Shown here: positions 25,338 through 34,178 of the stretch, in pieces | Layout: the number at the start of each line of letters is the position of its first letter | Numbering within the stretch: the first letter of the stretch is position 1 | Assembly (NCBI RefSeq): GCF_018228765.1 | Contig: NZ_CP073695.1 | Span: 558,001-622,000 of the forward strand | Direction of reading: 5' to 3' | Origin: Halorubrum ruber | GTDB lineage: Archaea; Halobacteriota; Halobacteria; Halobacteriales; Haloferacaceae | DNA: 64,000 nt | Notes under the pieces: generated by a model | Databases searched by the model: none | Seen by the model: only the letters and a program-made list of their open reading frames with translations | Told to the model about the DNA's origin: nothing | Made by a program: the position numbers and the translations under genes

Positions 25338-25466
25338 CCCGTGGGCCGGGGAACGGGGCCGGGGGTGCGGCGCGTTCGGGGTGATCGAGCTCCAGTCCCA
25401 GTGATCCCGCTCCGCGAGGTCCCGCTCCGCGAGGTCCCGCTCCCGCCCGCGCCCTCCGCGGACGCG

Positions 25467-25475
25467 TATTTTTAT
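25467..25475 (+). promoter_or_regulatory. TATA box of the dodecin gene
   Basis: TATTTTTAT stands out in a very GC-rich region, about 30 bases before the dodecin ATG. It predicts a nearly leaderless transcript. Confidence 0.6.
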
Positions 25476-25503
25476 CCCCCCGTGCGTCCTACCAGCACGT
25501 GAC

Positions 25504-25704
25504 ATGGTGTTCAAGAAAATCACGCTGATCGGGACGAGCGACGAGAGCTTCGACGCGGCGGCCGACGAGGCCATCGACCGCGCAGAAGACACCCTCGAGA
25601 ACGTCTACTGGGCGGAAGTAGAGGAGTTCGGGGTCGAGCTTCAGGGGGACGCCGAGCGCGAGTACCAGGCCGAAGTCGAGGTCGCGTTCGAACTCGAAGG
25701 CTGA
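25504..25704 (+). CDS. dodecin
   Basis: 66 residues beginning [21 protein letters not shown] with the flavin-stacking Trp in [14 protein letters not shown]. Dodecin forms a 12-subunit shell storing riboflavin/lumichrome in haloarchaea and protects against light damage. Size and sequence match the family closely. A terminator follows. Confidence 0.95.
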   Translation: MVFKKITLIGTSDESFDAAADEAIDRAEDTLENVYWAEVEEFGVELQGDAEREYQAEVEVAFELEG

Positions 25705-25715
25705 GCGAGACGCGG

Positions 25716-25729
25716 TTTTTGATCTTTTA
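25716..25729 (+). terminator. T-rich terminator after dodecin
   Basis: GTTTTTGATCTTTTATC starts about 12 bases after the dodecin stop; the T tracts fit archaeal intrinsic termination. Confidence 0.55.
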
Positions 25730-25758
25730 TCAGTAGTCGTGAGCCGTGCCGGCGTCTG

Positions 25759-26077
25759 TTTATAAGGACCTGTTCGCGGATCGTCGACGAACACTCCCGA
25801 AGCCCCAGCCGGGAGGGCGGCGCACGCTCGCTGTGCTCCTCGTCACTCGCTACGCTCGTTCCTGCGGTGCTTGCGTCGCCTGCGCCGCCCTCCCGGCTGC
25901 CCCTTCGAGTCCCGCCCCGCACGGCACCGCCCCGCACCTCACGCCTCCCCAGCCTCGCCGCTCGCTCGGGGCTCCCTTCGGTCGCCCTCGTCGCTCGCGG
26001 CGTCCCTCGCGCGTGCTCCTCGCGGCCGCCGAGGGCGGCCGCTCGGAGGCACGCGCCACCGCCGTTCATTTATAAAT
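25759..26077 (-). repeat. structured intergenic element, copy B
   Basis: It fills most of the gap between dodecin and alaX. On the minus strand it starts at ATTTATAAAT, continues with GCGCGTGC / GCACGCGC around a perfect inner stem GCGGCCGCC / GGCGGCCGC, then a CGCCGC / GCGGCG stem with an enlarged loop, the conserved GAGGCTGGGG and GGGGCGGGACTC blocks, the closing GCCGGGAGG / CCTCCCGGC pair, and one 57-base tail module ending at TTATAAAC. Open frames read through it are not credible genes. Confidence 0.85.
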
Positions 26078-26125
26078 GCTCGCGCGGCGGTCACCTATTT
26101 ATCCAACCGCTACCACGACCCGGCA

Positions 26126-27370
26126 ATGACCGCTTCACGCGCGCCGGCCGAGCCGACGGTCCGGGAGTTCGAAGCGACGGTCGAGTCCGTCGACGGCAGC
26201 GAGGTCGTCCTCGACGAGACGTACTTCTACCCCGAATCGGGCGGTCAACCGGCCGATAGGGGAACGCTCGACGGCCATCTCGTCGACGACGTGGTGGAAC
26301 GCGACGGCGAGGTCGTCCACGCGCTCGACCCCGACGCGGACATCGATCTCGCGCCCGGCGACGAGGTCACAGGCCTCATCGACGACGCCTTTCGTACCTA
26401 CTGCGCCCGGGCGCACACCGCCTCGCACGTGCTGTACGGGGCCGCGCGCCGGATCGCCGACGACCTCGGCTACGCCGGCTTCGACATCTCCGAGACGAAG
26501 GTCCGCGTCGACCTGACGACCGCCGAGCCGCTGGGCGACGGCGACCTGATCGAGTTAGAGCGGCTCGCCAACCGCGCGGTCTGGGACTCGCTGCCCGTCT
26601 CGTGGGCGACCCACTCGGCCGACGAGGCCCGCGAGATCGATGGGATCGCGTTCAACACGAAGACCGAGGAGGGCGCGATGAGCGGCGGCGACGCGGTCCG
26701 GGTCGTGACGGTCGGCGAGAGAGAAGATCCGTGGGACGTCGCCGCGTGCGGGGGGACGCACGTCGAGAACACCGCGGAGATCGGGCCGATCGCGGTCTTA
26801 GAGCGGTCGAACCCCGGCGAGGGCGTCACCCGCGTCGAGTTCGCGGTCGGCCCGACGGCCATCGACGAGCTCGGCGCGGTCCACGCCGCCGCGCTCGACG
26901 CCGCGACGACGCTCGACGCGCGCGTCGGCGACCTCCCGGACGCGGTCGCGCGCCTCCGCGACGAGGCCGACCGACTGGAGGCGGACCTCCGGGATGCCCG
27001 CGAGGAGCTGCTCGCCGCCCGCCTTCGCGATCTCCCGACCGCCGAGGTCGACGGCGCGCGGTGGGCGATCGGGACCGTCGCCGACGCCGACCCGAACGAA
27101 CTCCGCGAGCCGGCGACCGAGGCGGTCGGCGGCGACGAGGACCTCGACGCCCTCGCCGCGGTCGGAACCGGCGACGCACCGTTCGTCGTGGTCGCGGTCG
27201 GCGACGCAGCGGACGGTGACGGAGCCGCAGCCGAAATCGACGCGGGCGACGTCGTCGGCGCGGTCACCGACGAGTTCGGCGGCGGCGGGGGCGGCGGCCC
27301 GACGTTCGCGCAGGGCGGCGGCCTCGACGCAGACCCCGAGGCCGTCGCGGCGTGGCTCCGCGAGCGATGA
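26126..27370 (+). CDS. alaX: alanyl-tRNA editing protein AlaX (long form)
   Basis: 414 residues from the ATG at 26126; a longer open frame upstream runs into repeat copy B and is rejected. The zinc and editing motifs are present: HxxxH in AHTASHVL and CxxxH in CGGTHV. The C-terminal half has a coiled coil and a DHHA1-like domain ending GGGGGGGPTFAQGGG. It hydrolyses Ser- or Gly-mischarged tRNA-Ala in trans. A TATA-like CTATTTATCC (26095-26104) predicts a leaderless start. The stop overlaps the ATG of the next gene. Confidence 0.92.
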   Translation: MTASRAPAEPTVREFEATVESVDGSEVVLDETYFYPESGGQPADRGTLDGHLVDDVVERDGEVVHALDPDADIDLAPGDEVTGLIDDAFRTYCARAHTASHVLYGAARRIADDLGYAGFDISETKVRVDLTTAEPLGDGDLIELERLANRAVWDSLPVSWATHSADEAREIDGIAFNTKTEEGAMSGGDAVRVVTVGEREDPWDVAACGGTHVENTAEIGPIAVLERSNPGEGVTRVEFAVGPTAIDELGAVHAAALDAATTLDARVGDLPDAVARLRDEADRLEADLRDAREELLAARLRDLPTAEVDGARWAIGTVADADPNELREPATEAVGGDEDLDALAAVGTGDAPFVVVAVGDAADGDGAAAEIDAGDVVGAVTDEFGGGGGGGPTFAQGGGLDADPEAVAAWLRER

Positions 27371-28392
27371 CCGGGAAGCTGGGTCCCGACGCGCTCGCGA
27401 CGGCGCTCGCGGCGACCGGCGCGGCCGACGACGCGGTGACGCAGGGGCCGGCGTACGGCGAGGACGCGGCCGCGATCGACTTGGCCGGCGCCGGGGAGAC
27501 GCTCGTCGTCGCGGCCGACCCCCTGTCGCTGGCCGCGGAGTCGGTCGGCACCTTGGCCGTCCACGTCGCCTGTAACGACGTCGCCGCCAGCGGCGCCGAC
27601 CCGCGGTGGCTCACGCACACCCTGTTCCTCCCGGACGACGACCCCGACCGCCTCCGGACCGTCGTCGACCAGGTCGACGCGACCGCGCGCGACCTCGGCG
27701 TGTCAGTCGTCGGGGGCCACACCGAGGTGCTCGACGCGCTCGACCGCCCGCTCTGCTCGATGACGGCGATGGGGACGACGGACCGCTTCGTGTCGAGCGG
27801 CGGCGCCGAGCCCGGCGACCGCCTCCTGCTCACGAAGGGGGCGGCGATCGAGGCGACCGCGATCCTCGCGACCGACTTCCGCGAGGAGTGCCTGGAGGCG
27901 GGCGTCCCGGCCGCGACGCTCGATTCGGCCGCCGAGTTCCTTGACGAGGTGAGCGTCGTCCCCGACGCGGCCGCGGTCCGCGACGCCGCGACCGCGCTCC
28001 ACGACCCCACCGAGGGCGGCGTCGCGACCGCGCTCGTCGAGATGGCGGCCGCGAGCGGGGCCGCCTTCGCCGTTGAGCGCGACGCGGTCCCGGTCCGTCC
28101 CGAGACGCGGGCCTGCTGTGACGCGCTCGGCGTCGACCCGCTCGCGACGTTCGGCTCCGGCGCGCTGCTGGCGGCCGTCCCGCCCGACCGGGTCGACGAC
28201 GCGCTCGACGCGCTCGACGTGGCCGGGATCGCGGGGGCGGAGATCGGCGTCGTCGAGACCGGCGCCGAGGGTGACGGCGTCGTCGAGGCCGCCGAGGGCG
28301 CCGCCGAGCCGGGGGCCGTCTGGATCGACGGGGAGCCGCTCGCGGAGCCGCCGCGGGACGAGCTGTACCCGCTCTGGGAAGCCCGGGAATAG
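27367..28392 (+). CDS. AIR synthase (PurM/HypE-like) family protein
   Basis: 341 residues from the ATG in ATGA at the alaX stop. The ATP-binding N-terminal half (GEDAAAIDL, VAADPLSL, VHVACNDVAASGADP) and C-terminal half (DPTEGGVATALVEMA, TFGSGALLAAV) match the PurM superfamily, closest to HypE/ThiL-like members. The substrate is not known, and no hydrogenase genes are nearby to support a HypE role. Translational coupling to alaX is clear. Confidence 0.82.
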   Translation: MTGKLGPDALATALAATGAADDAVTQGPAYGEDAAAIDLAGAGETLVVAADPLSLAAESVGTLAVHVACNDVAASGADPRWLTHTLFLPDDDPDRLRTVVDQVDATARDLGVSVVGGHTEVLDALDRPLCSMTAMGTTDRFVSSGGAEPGDRLLLTKGAAIEATAILATDFREECLEAGVPAATLDSAAEFLDEVSVVPDAAAVRDAATALHDPTEGGVATALVEMAAASGAAFAVERDAVPVRPETRACCDALGVDPLATFGSGALLAAVPPDRVDDALDALDVAGIAGAEIGVVETGAEGDGVVEAAEGAAEPGAVWIDGEPLAEPPRDELYPLWEARE

Positions 28393-28447
28393 CTCCCCTC
28401 CCCCGCCGATCGCGCACCTTTTTCGGTGAGGGACCGAAGGCGGTGAC

Positions 28448-29631
28448 ATGACCGGAGCACGCGTCGGGTCGGCGCTCACCGACGAGCAGGCGGCCGTCCG
28501 CGACCTCGTCGAGGAGTTCGCGGCCGAGGAGGTCCGGCCGACCGCGGCCGCGGCCGACGAGACGGAGACGTTCCCGGAGGAGGTGTGGGACGGGCTCGCG
28601 GAGCTCGGCCTGACGGGGCTGACGGTTCCCGAAGCACACGGCGGGTTCGGTGCCGACGAGACGACCTACGCGGTCGTCAACGAGGCGCTGGCGCACGGGT
28701 CGCTCGCGGTCGCGACCGCCCTCTCCGTCCACTGCCTCGCCACCTCCTGTATCGCCGAGTTCGGGACGGAGGCGCAGCGCGAGGCATGGCTCCCGGAGAT
28801 GGCCGAGACCGGCCGTCCGGTCGGCATGTTCTGCCTCTCCGAGCCGCAGGCGGGGTCGAACCCGGCCCAGATGTCGACGACCGCGACGTACGACCCCGAG
28901 ACCGACGAGTACGTCCTCAACGGCGAGAAGCAGTGGATCACGAACGGGGAGCGCGGCGGCGTGGCTATCGTCTTCGCGAAGGCCGCGGGGGAGGACGGCG
29001 ACGGAGGCTCCGACGAGTCCGACGACGCGATCACCCAGTTCCTCGTCCCCGCGGACACCGACGGGTTCGAGGTCGGCAAGAAGGAGGAGAAGCTCGGGCT
29101 CCGCGCGTCGGACACGACCGGGATCACGTTCGACGACTGTCGCGTCCCCGCAGAGAACCGGCTCACCGAGGATGGGAAGGGACTCTCCGCGGCCTTCCGG
29201 ACGCTCACCGAGGGCCGGATCGGCATCGCGGCGCAGGCGGTCGGCGTCGCGCAGGCCGCGCTCGACGAGGCGACGTCGTACGCGCAGGAGCGCGAACAGT
29301 TCGACCGCCCGATCGGCGACATCCAGACGATCCGCCACAAGATCGCGGAGATGGAGACGGACGTGTCGGCCGCCCGCCTCCTCGTCCGCGAGGCGTGCCG
29401 GCAGGCGGAGGCGGGCGAGGACTACCGCGTCGCGGCCTCGAAGGCGAAGTACCGCGCCAGCGAGGCCGCGATGTCAGTGACGAACGAGGCGGTCCAGATC
29501 CACGGCGGCTACGGCTACACGACCGAGTTCGACGTCGAGCGGCTCTACCGCGACGCGAAGATCACGGAGATCTACGAGGGAACGACCGAGATCCAGAAGA
29601 CGATCATCGCCCGGGGGTGTTCGGCGAGTGA
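28448..29631 (+). CDS. acyl-CoA dehydrogenase, frameshifted at its last codons
   Basis: About 394 residues of a complete acyl-CoA dehydrogenase: FAD/substrate segments (FCLSEPQAGSNPAQM, WITNG), RIGIAAQAVGVAQAALDEA, the catalytic base region IHGGYGYTTEF and the final YEGTTEIQKTIIARG. It introduces a double bond alpha-beta in acyl-CoAs for beta-oxidation. At the G5 run 29613-29617 the frame slips: one more G would give the expected GVFGE ending with TGA at 29629-29631. As sequenced, the frame runs on to 30751 through two other genes as a false 767-residue product. Confidence 0.88.
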
Positions 29632-30230
29632 GCGACGGGGATCCGGAGCCGGCGCAGACCGGCTCCCGCCTTGCTGGCTACGACGCGGTCGTCTACGACC
29701 TCGACGGCACCCTCGTCGAGCTCGCGGTCGACTGGGACGCGGTGGCGGACGCGGTCCTCGACGTCTACGCCGAGCGCGCGCTCATCCCCCCGACCGAGGA
29801 GCTGTGGGACCTGCTCGGCGCGGCCGACGACTACGGGGTCCGGGACGAGGTCGAGGAGGCGATCGCGATCCACGAGCGCCCCGGCGCCCGCGAGTCGACG
29901 CGGCTCCCGCTCGGGGACCGACTGACCGAAACCGCGGACGGCGGCGGTCCGCATCCCCCCGCGGGCGTCTGCTCGCTCAACTGCGAGGAGGCGTGTCGGA
30001 TCGCGGTCGAGACGCACGGGCTCGGCGACGCGCTCGTCTCGGACGCGATCGTCGGCCGCGACACGGTCGGGAGCTTCAAGCCGGCCCCGGAATCGCTGCT
30101 CGCGGCTGTCGACCGGCTCGGCGCGGCCCCCGAGGACGCGCTGTTCGTCGGCGACTCGCGGAGCGACGCGGTCACCGCCGAGCGCGGCGGCGTCGACTTC
30201 GCGTGGGTCTCGGACCTGCTCGCGGAGTAG
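29628..30230 (+). CDS. HAD-family phosphatase
   Basis: 200 residues from a GTG overlapping the expected acyl-CoA dehydrogenase stop (GTGA). The nucleophile motif DLDGTLV, the Ser/Cys strand (GVCSLNCEEA), the Lys in SFKPAPESLL and the acidic GDSRSD motif are all present. Phosphoglycolate phosphatase-like enzymes have this layout, but the substrate is unknown. Confidence 0.88.
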   Translation: MSDGDPEPAQTGSRLAGYDAVVYDLDGTLVELAVDWDAVADAVLDVYAERALIPPTEELWDLLGAADDYGVRDEVEEAIAIHERPGARESTRLPLGDRLTETADGGGPHPPAGVCSLNCEEACRIAVETHGLGDALVSDAIVGRDTVGSFKPAPESLLAAVDRLGAAPEDALFVGDSRSDAVTAERGGVDFAWVSDLLAE

Positions 30231-30256
30231 GGCGTTCAAAACAGCGTCGCGCGCGT

Positions 30257-30625
30257 TCAGTCCCGCTTTCCTGCTTCGTTCGTCGTCGGATCGCCGTCCT
30301 CGGTCCGCCTTCCGTCGTCGTCCGTAGCCGCGTCGTCGGCCGAGCCGGCTTCCTCGTCCGGAACCGCGTCGTCGTTCGTCCCCGCGCCGCCGTCGCCGGC
30401 CTCGGCCCGCCTCGCGTACAGCGCGACGGCGACCGCGGTGACGAACCAGATGGGGGCGCCCACCCGGACCGCGAACGCGGCGCGCGCGCCCCACGACTCC
30501 AGCGTCACGAGCGTCGACAGCAGGGCCGCGGCGGGGGCGCCGACGAGGATGGTGACGACGAACGTCGTCTGCATCACCCACGCGTAGTCAACTCCCTCGT
30601 ACTCGGCCCGCTCGACTGGTTGCAC
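30257..30625 (-). CDS. DUF5822-like membrane protein
   Basis: 122 residues if a GTG at 30625 is used (VQPVERAEYEGVDYAWVMQTTF); an internal ATG at 30574 is the alternative. Two membrane helices (FVVTILVGAPAAALLSTLV and VGAPIWFVTAVAVALYA) are followed by a long acidic tail. The GVDYAWVMQTT start is typical of a haloarchaeal family of unknown function. Convergent with the HAD gene and divergent from panB. Confidence 0.65.
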   Translation of the reverse strand: MQPVERAEYEGVDYAWVMQTTFVVTILVGAPAAALLSTLVTLESWGARAAFAVRVGAPIWFVTAVAVALYARRAEAGDGGAGTNDDAVPDEEAGSADDAATDDDGRRTEDGDPTTNEAGKRD

Positions 30626-30776
30626 ACCGCGGACTCCGCGGCGGAGCGGCAAATCGGTGGCGGTCGGCGGCGAGAGCGGCGGTCCGAGCGGCGGCGGACG
30701 CGCCGGCGACCGCGCCGCCGCGCTCGGTTTCCGGTTCCCCGACGAATTTAGGGCGGCGCGCGGGTGACTCCGAGGT

Positions 30777-31583
30777 ATGACCACGACGCGGGGACTCCGG
30801 GACGCCGAGGATCCGATCACGATGCTGACCGCCTACGACGCCCCGACGGCGGCGATCGTCGACGAGGCCGGAATCGACGTGGTCCTCGTCGGCGACAGCA
30901 TGGGCAACGCCGCCTTAGGCTACGACTCCACGCTCCCCGTCACGTTCGACGAGGTCGCGAGCCGGACCGCGGCGGTCGCGCGCGCGACCGAGGAGGCGCT
31001 GGTCGTCGCCGACATGCCGTTCCTCTCGTTCGGCGTCGACGAGGCCGAGTCCGTGCGGAACGCCGGCCGCCTGCTGAAGGAGGCGAACGCGGACGCGGTG
31101 AAGATCGAGAGCGGCCCGCACACCGTCTCGACCACGCGCCGCATGACCGAGGTCGGGATCCCGGTGATGGCGCACCTCGGTTTGACCCCGCAGCACGTGA
31201 ACCGGCTGGGCGGCTACACCCGACAGGGGACCGAGCAGGAGGCCGCCGAGGAGATCATCGAGCTGGCGGGGGACCACGCCGACGCCGGGGCGTTCGCGCT
31301 CGTGTTGGAACACGTCCCGGCGAACCTCGCGGGCGCGGTGACCGAGGCGCTGGAGATCCCCACGATCGGCATCGGAGCTGGCTCCGACTGCGACGGGCAG
31401 GTGCTGGTGATCAACGACGCCGTCGGCCTCGGCGAGTGGTCGCCACCGTTCGCGCGGCAGTTCGGCGACGTGCGCGGGGAGATGGTCGACGCCGTCGAGG
31501 CGTACCGGGAGGCCGTGACGAGCGGCGAGTTCCCGGCCGAGGAGCACTCGCACGTCGAGGAGGATCTGGACGACTTGTACTGA
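30777..31583 (+). CDS. panB: 3-methyl-2-oxobutanoate hydroxymethyltransferase
   Basis: 268 residues of PanB: ITMLTAYDAPTAAIVDEAGI, VLVGDSMGNAALGYDSTLPVT with the metal-binding Asp, MAHLGLTPQHVNRLGGY, and IGIGAGSDCDGQVLV. It makes ketopantoate from 2-ketoisovalerate in pantothenate and CoA synthesis. It starts about 150 bases from the divergent DUF5822 gene and is followed by repeat copy C. Confidence 0.95.
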   Translation: MTTTRGLRDAEDPITMLTAYDAPTAAIVDEAGIDVVLVGDSMGNAALGYDSTLPVTFDEVASRTAAVARATEEALVVADMPFLSFGVDEAESVRNAGRLLKEANADAVKIESGPHTVSTTRRMTEVGIPVMAHLGLTPQHVNRLGGYTRQGTEQEAAEEIIELAGDHADAGAFALVLEHVPANLAGAVTEALEIPTIGIGAGSDCDGQVLVINDAVGLGEWSPPFARQFGDVRGEMVDAVEAYREAVTSGEFPAEEHSHVEEDLDDLY

Positions 31584-31648
31584 GTGCCTTTCCGAGACGA
31601 GTACGGCATCGTTTCTGGTGGAAACTCGCTGATCATCGCGAACCACTC

Positions 31649-32005
31649 CGAAGCCCCAGCCGGGAGGCGGGCGCACGCTCGCTGTCGCCCGAAAATCGGC
31701 GATTTTCGGGATGACGAGAGAGCTTTGCTCTCTCGAACCACGCTCCTCGTCGCTCGTTTCACTCGCTCCTGCGGTGCTTACGTCGTCATCAGAACGCTCT
31801 GCGTTCTGATTGGCTCACGAGAGCTTCGCTCTCGTGAACGCCTGCGCCCGCTTCCCGGCTGCCCCTTCGAGTCCCACCCCGCACAGCACCTCACGCCTCC
31901 CCAGCCTCGTCAGTCGGTCTCCGCTTCGCTCCGACCGACTGACTCCCTCGCGCGTGCTGGCTCGCGGCCGCCTTCGGCGGCACGCTCGCAGGCACGCGCC
32001 ACCGT
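31649..32005 (-). repeat. structured intergenic element, copy C, with extra hairpins
   Basis: It fills the space between the convergent panB and CPBP protease genes. It has the GCCGGGAGG and CCCGGCTG ends, the conserved blocks and a perfect 11-bp stem (31909-31919 with 31933-31943). Four perfect hairpins not found in other copies lie inside it at 31688-31710, 31715-31735, 31788-31810 and 31816-31836. The TTATAA motifs seen at the edges of other copies are missing here. Confidence 0.82.
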
Positions 32006-32054
32006 GGAAAATCGGAAACCCTGTCGGGAACTCCCCGTCAGCGGGTTCGACCGC

Positions 32055-32930
32055 TCAGACGGGGAAGAACCTGAGGACCGCCGGCATCGCGTCTGGACCG
32101 ACCTGCGTGACGGTAACGTAGAGGACGGTGAAGATCACGGCGTTGTGGAGGCCGTGGAGCAGCGCGGGGACGACGAGGTTCTCGGTGTACTCGTACACCG
32201 CGCCGAACACCAAGCTCGGGACGAAGAGGATGGAGACGGTCGTCAGCCGCGCGGAGAGGCCGCCGGTCAGCGCCATCACGTGGATGGTCGCGAAGATGGC
32301 GGCCGAGAGCAGGATCGACGGGGCCGCCGGCAGCGACTCGCGGAGCCGCCCCTGAACGACGCCGCGGTAGAGGATCTCCTCGCAGGGGCCGATGACGAGG
32401 AACGAGGCCGCGATGAACAGCGGGATGATCGCCGGGTTCCCCATCGCTAACTCCGCGCTCTGATTCGCCGCCGTCTCCGTCCCGAGCAGCTGGACGATCG
32501 TCGAGATCACGAGGATCAAAACGAGGATCACGACCCAGCTGCCGAGGACGATCCCGACCTCCTTGAGGCTCGGAACTCGGACGCCGAGGTACGAGACGAT
32601 CCCCTCGCGGTCGAACCCGCGCCACGCGAGGTAGCCGACTGCGAGCCCGCCGAACGCGACGTACTGGCCGAATATCAGCGTGAGAACGACGCTCGCGGTC
32701 AGCGAGAGCCCCCCGACCGCCGCGTCGATCGCGAAGATGGCCACGCCGCTCGCGAGCGCGATGACCGGCCCGAGGACGCCGAGGAGCAGCGCGGTCGCGA
32801 CCGCGATACCGGGCGACCCGCCGGCCCGTTCGGGGCCGTCGGCGTCGTCGACGGGGTCCGGGTCGATCTCGTCGAACTCCTCGGACACCCCGCCGTCCGG
32901 GGCCGGATCGCCGCTGGAGGGATCTGTCAT
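32055..32930 (-). CDS. CPBP-family intramembrane metalloprotease
   Basis: 291 residues with an acidic N-terminal region and about eight membrane helices. The family motifs are present: EExxxR in CEEILYRGVVQ, a His in ATIHVMALTGG and HGLHNAVIF. CPBP/Rce1-like proteins cleave prenylated or membrane substrates; bacterial members often protect against bacteriocins. The substrate here is unknown. Confidence 0.85.
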   Translation of the reverse strand: MTDPSSGDPAPDGGVSEEFDEIDPDPVDDADGPERAGGSPGIAVATALLLGVLGPVIALASGVAIFAIDAAVGGLSLTASVVLTLIFGQYVAFGGLAVGYLAWRGFDREGIVSYLGVRVPSLKEVGIVLGSWVVILVLILVISTIVQLLGTETAANQSAELAMGNPAIIPLFIAASFLVIGPCEEILYRGVVQGRLRESLPAAPSILLSAAIFATIHVMALTGGLSARLTTVSILFVPSLVFGAVYEYTENLVVPALLHGLHNAVIFTVLYVTVTQVGPDAMPAVLRFFPV

Positions 32931-33015
32931 TGCCCGGAATAGGCGGCGCTCGGCAAAATGGTTGTCCGTGTCGGAAGCCGCGCGGACAGCTATCTCTCGG
33001 GCGCGTGAGTCGCGG

Positions 33016-33594
33016 TCACCGGTGGAGCAGCTCGTACCACAGCACCGCGGTGACGGCCCGCCCGTCGCGAAGCTCGTCGTCGACGACCGCGGCGAGCAGA
33101 TCGTCGTACGGCACCGTCTCGACCGAGATCGACTCGTTGTGGTCCAGGTCGCGGTCCGCCGTCGGCTCGCAGCCGGTCGCCAGCACGTGGTGGTGGACCG
33201 AGTCCGCCATCCCGTTCGTCGGCTCGACGGTCGTCAGCCGCTCGAAGGCGTCGGCCTCGTACCCCGTCTCCTCGGCGAGCTCGCGGGCCGCGGCGCGCTC
33301 GATCGCGTCGTCGGTCGGATCGCCGGCTGCGCTCCCCTCGCCCCCATCCTCGGGCTCCATCGTCCCCGCCGGAATCCCGCGGTTCACCCGCCCGACCGCC
33401 TGCCGCCACTCGTCGATGACGACGGCGTCGCCGTCCGGCGTCAGCGGGAGTACGACGACTGCGGGCGGCTCGTCGACGTAGTGGAACCCGTCGGTCTCGC
33501 CGTCCGGGAACCGCACCTCGTCGCGGCGCACGTCGAAGCCGGGGCAGGCGTAGTCGATGTCGGTGCCGAGCGTCTCCCACGAGAGGTCGTCCAT
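33016..33594 (-). CDS. Nudix hydrolase
   Basis: 192 residues. The Nudix box is recognisable in AIERAAARELAEETGYEA (RELxEExG core); an acidic Gly-rich insert precedes it. Upstream residues resemble the ADP-ribose pyrophosphatase subgroup (VVIDEWRQAVGRVNRGIPAG). It probably hydrolyses a nucleoside diphosphate linked to another group. Single gene on the minus strand. Confidence 0.85.
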   Translation of the reverse strand: MDDLSWETLGTDIDYACPGFDVRRDEVRFPDGETDGFHYVDEPPAVVVLPLTPDGDAVVIDEWRQAVGRVNRGIPAGTMEPEDGGEGSAAGDPTDDAIERAAARELAEETGYEADAFERLTTVEPTNGMADSVHHHVLATGCEPTADRDLDHNESISVETVPYDDLLAAVVDDELRDGRAVTAVLWYELLHR

Positions 33595-33673
33595 GCGTTC
33601 GGGTCGGCGGTCGGGGACCTAAATCCCCGCACTCCGCGGCGTCACTCGGCGGGCGCGTCGCCCGTCGGGGGCG

Positions 33674-34129
33674 CTACTCCGCGGAAGCGTCCCGTCGCCG
33701 GTCCCGGAGCTCGTCGACTGCTCGCCTCGCGACCGCGCCGGCGATCCACGCGATCGTTCCCAACGCGAGGGCCTCGACGCCGACGAAGACGAGCCCGTCG
33801 ACCTCGACGAGCGCGGCGACACGCTCGCCGAGGGGACGACCCGGGAGTCCGAGCAGGTAGTGGTCGGCGTTGCTCCCGAGCAGCGCCCCGTAGACGGTGG
33901 CCCACGCGAGCGCCATCCCGGCCCCTCGGTAGGCGAGGCCCGCGGTCACGAGGATCCCGAGGGCCGCGGCGTCGAACGCGAGGAACACGACCCCGCCGGA
34001 GACGGAAAAGACGCCCAGCGCGTAGGCGGCGAAGGAGATCAGAAAGAGCAGCGGCGGGGCGAGGAGTCGGTACCGACGCGGCGAGCCGTTCGGGTTCGAG
34101 CCGAGGAGGACGCGGCGAGCGAGGGACAT
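33674..34129 (-). CDS. four-helix membrane protein of unknown function
   Basis: 151 residues from the ATG at 34129; the longer open frame upstream is low-complexity and overlaps the intergenic promoter. Four hydrophobic helices (LLAPPLLFLISFAAYALGVF, VVFLAFDAAALGILVTAGLAY, ALAWATVYGALLG, GVEALALGTIAWIAGAVA) with a basic N terminus and C terminus. No family is recognised. Confidence 0.6.
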   Translation of the reverse strand: MSLARRVLLGSNPNGSPRRYRLLAPPLLFLISFAAYALGVFSVSGGVVFLAFDAAALGILVTAGLAYRGAGMALAWATVYGALLGSNADHYLLGLPGRPLGERVAALVEVDGLVFVGVEALALGTIAWIAGAVARRAVDELRDRRRDASAE

Positions 34130-34178
34130 GCCCGCGGATCGTTTCGACTGCGTGATAACTCTGCGTGTCAGGCGAGAT

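Noticed and set aside
28448-30751. 767-residue acyl-CoA dehydrogenase fusion
   Set aside because: Everything after residue about 392 is out-of-frame reading over the HAD and DUF5822 regions, caused by one missing G.
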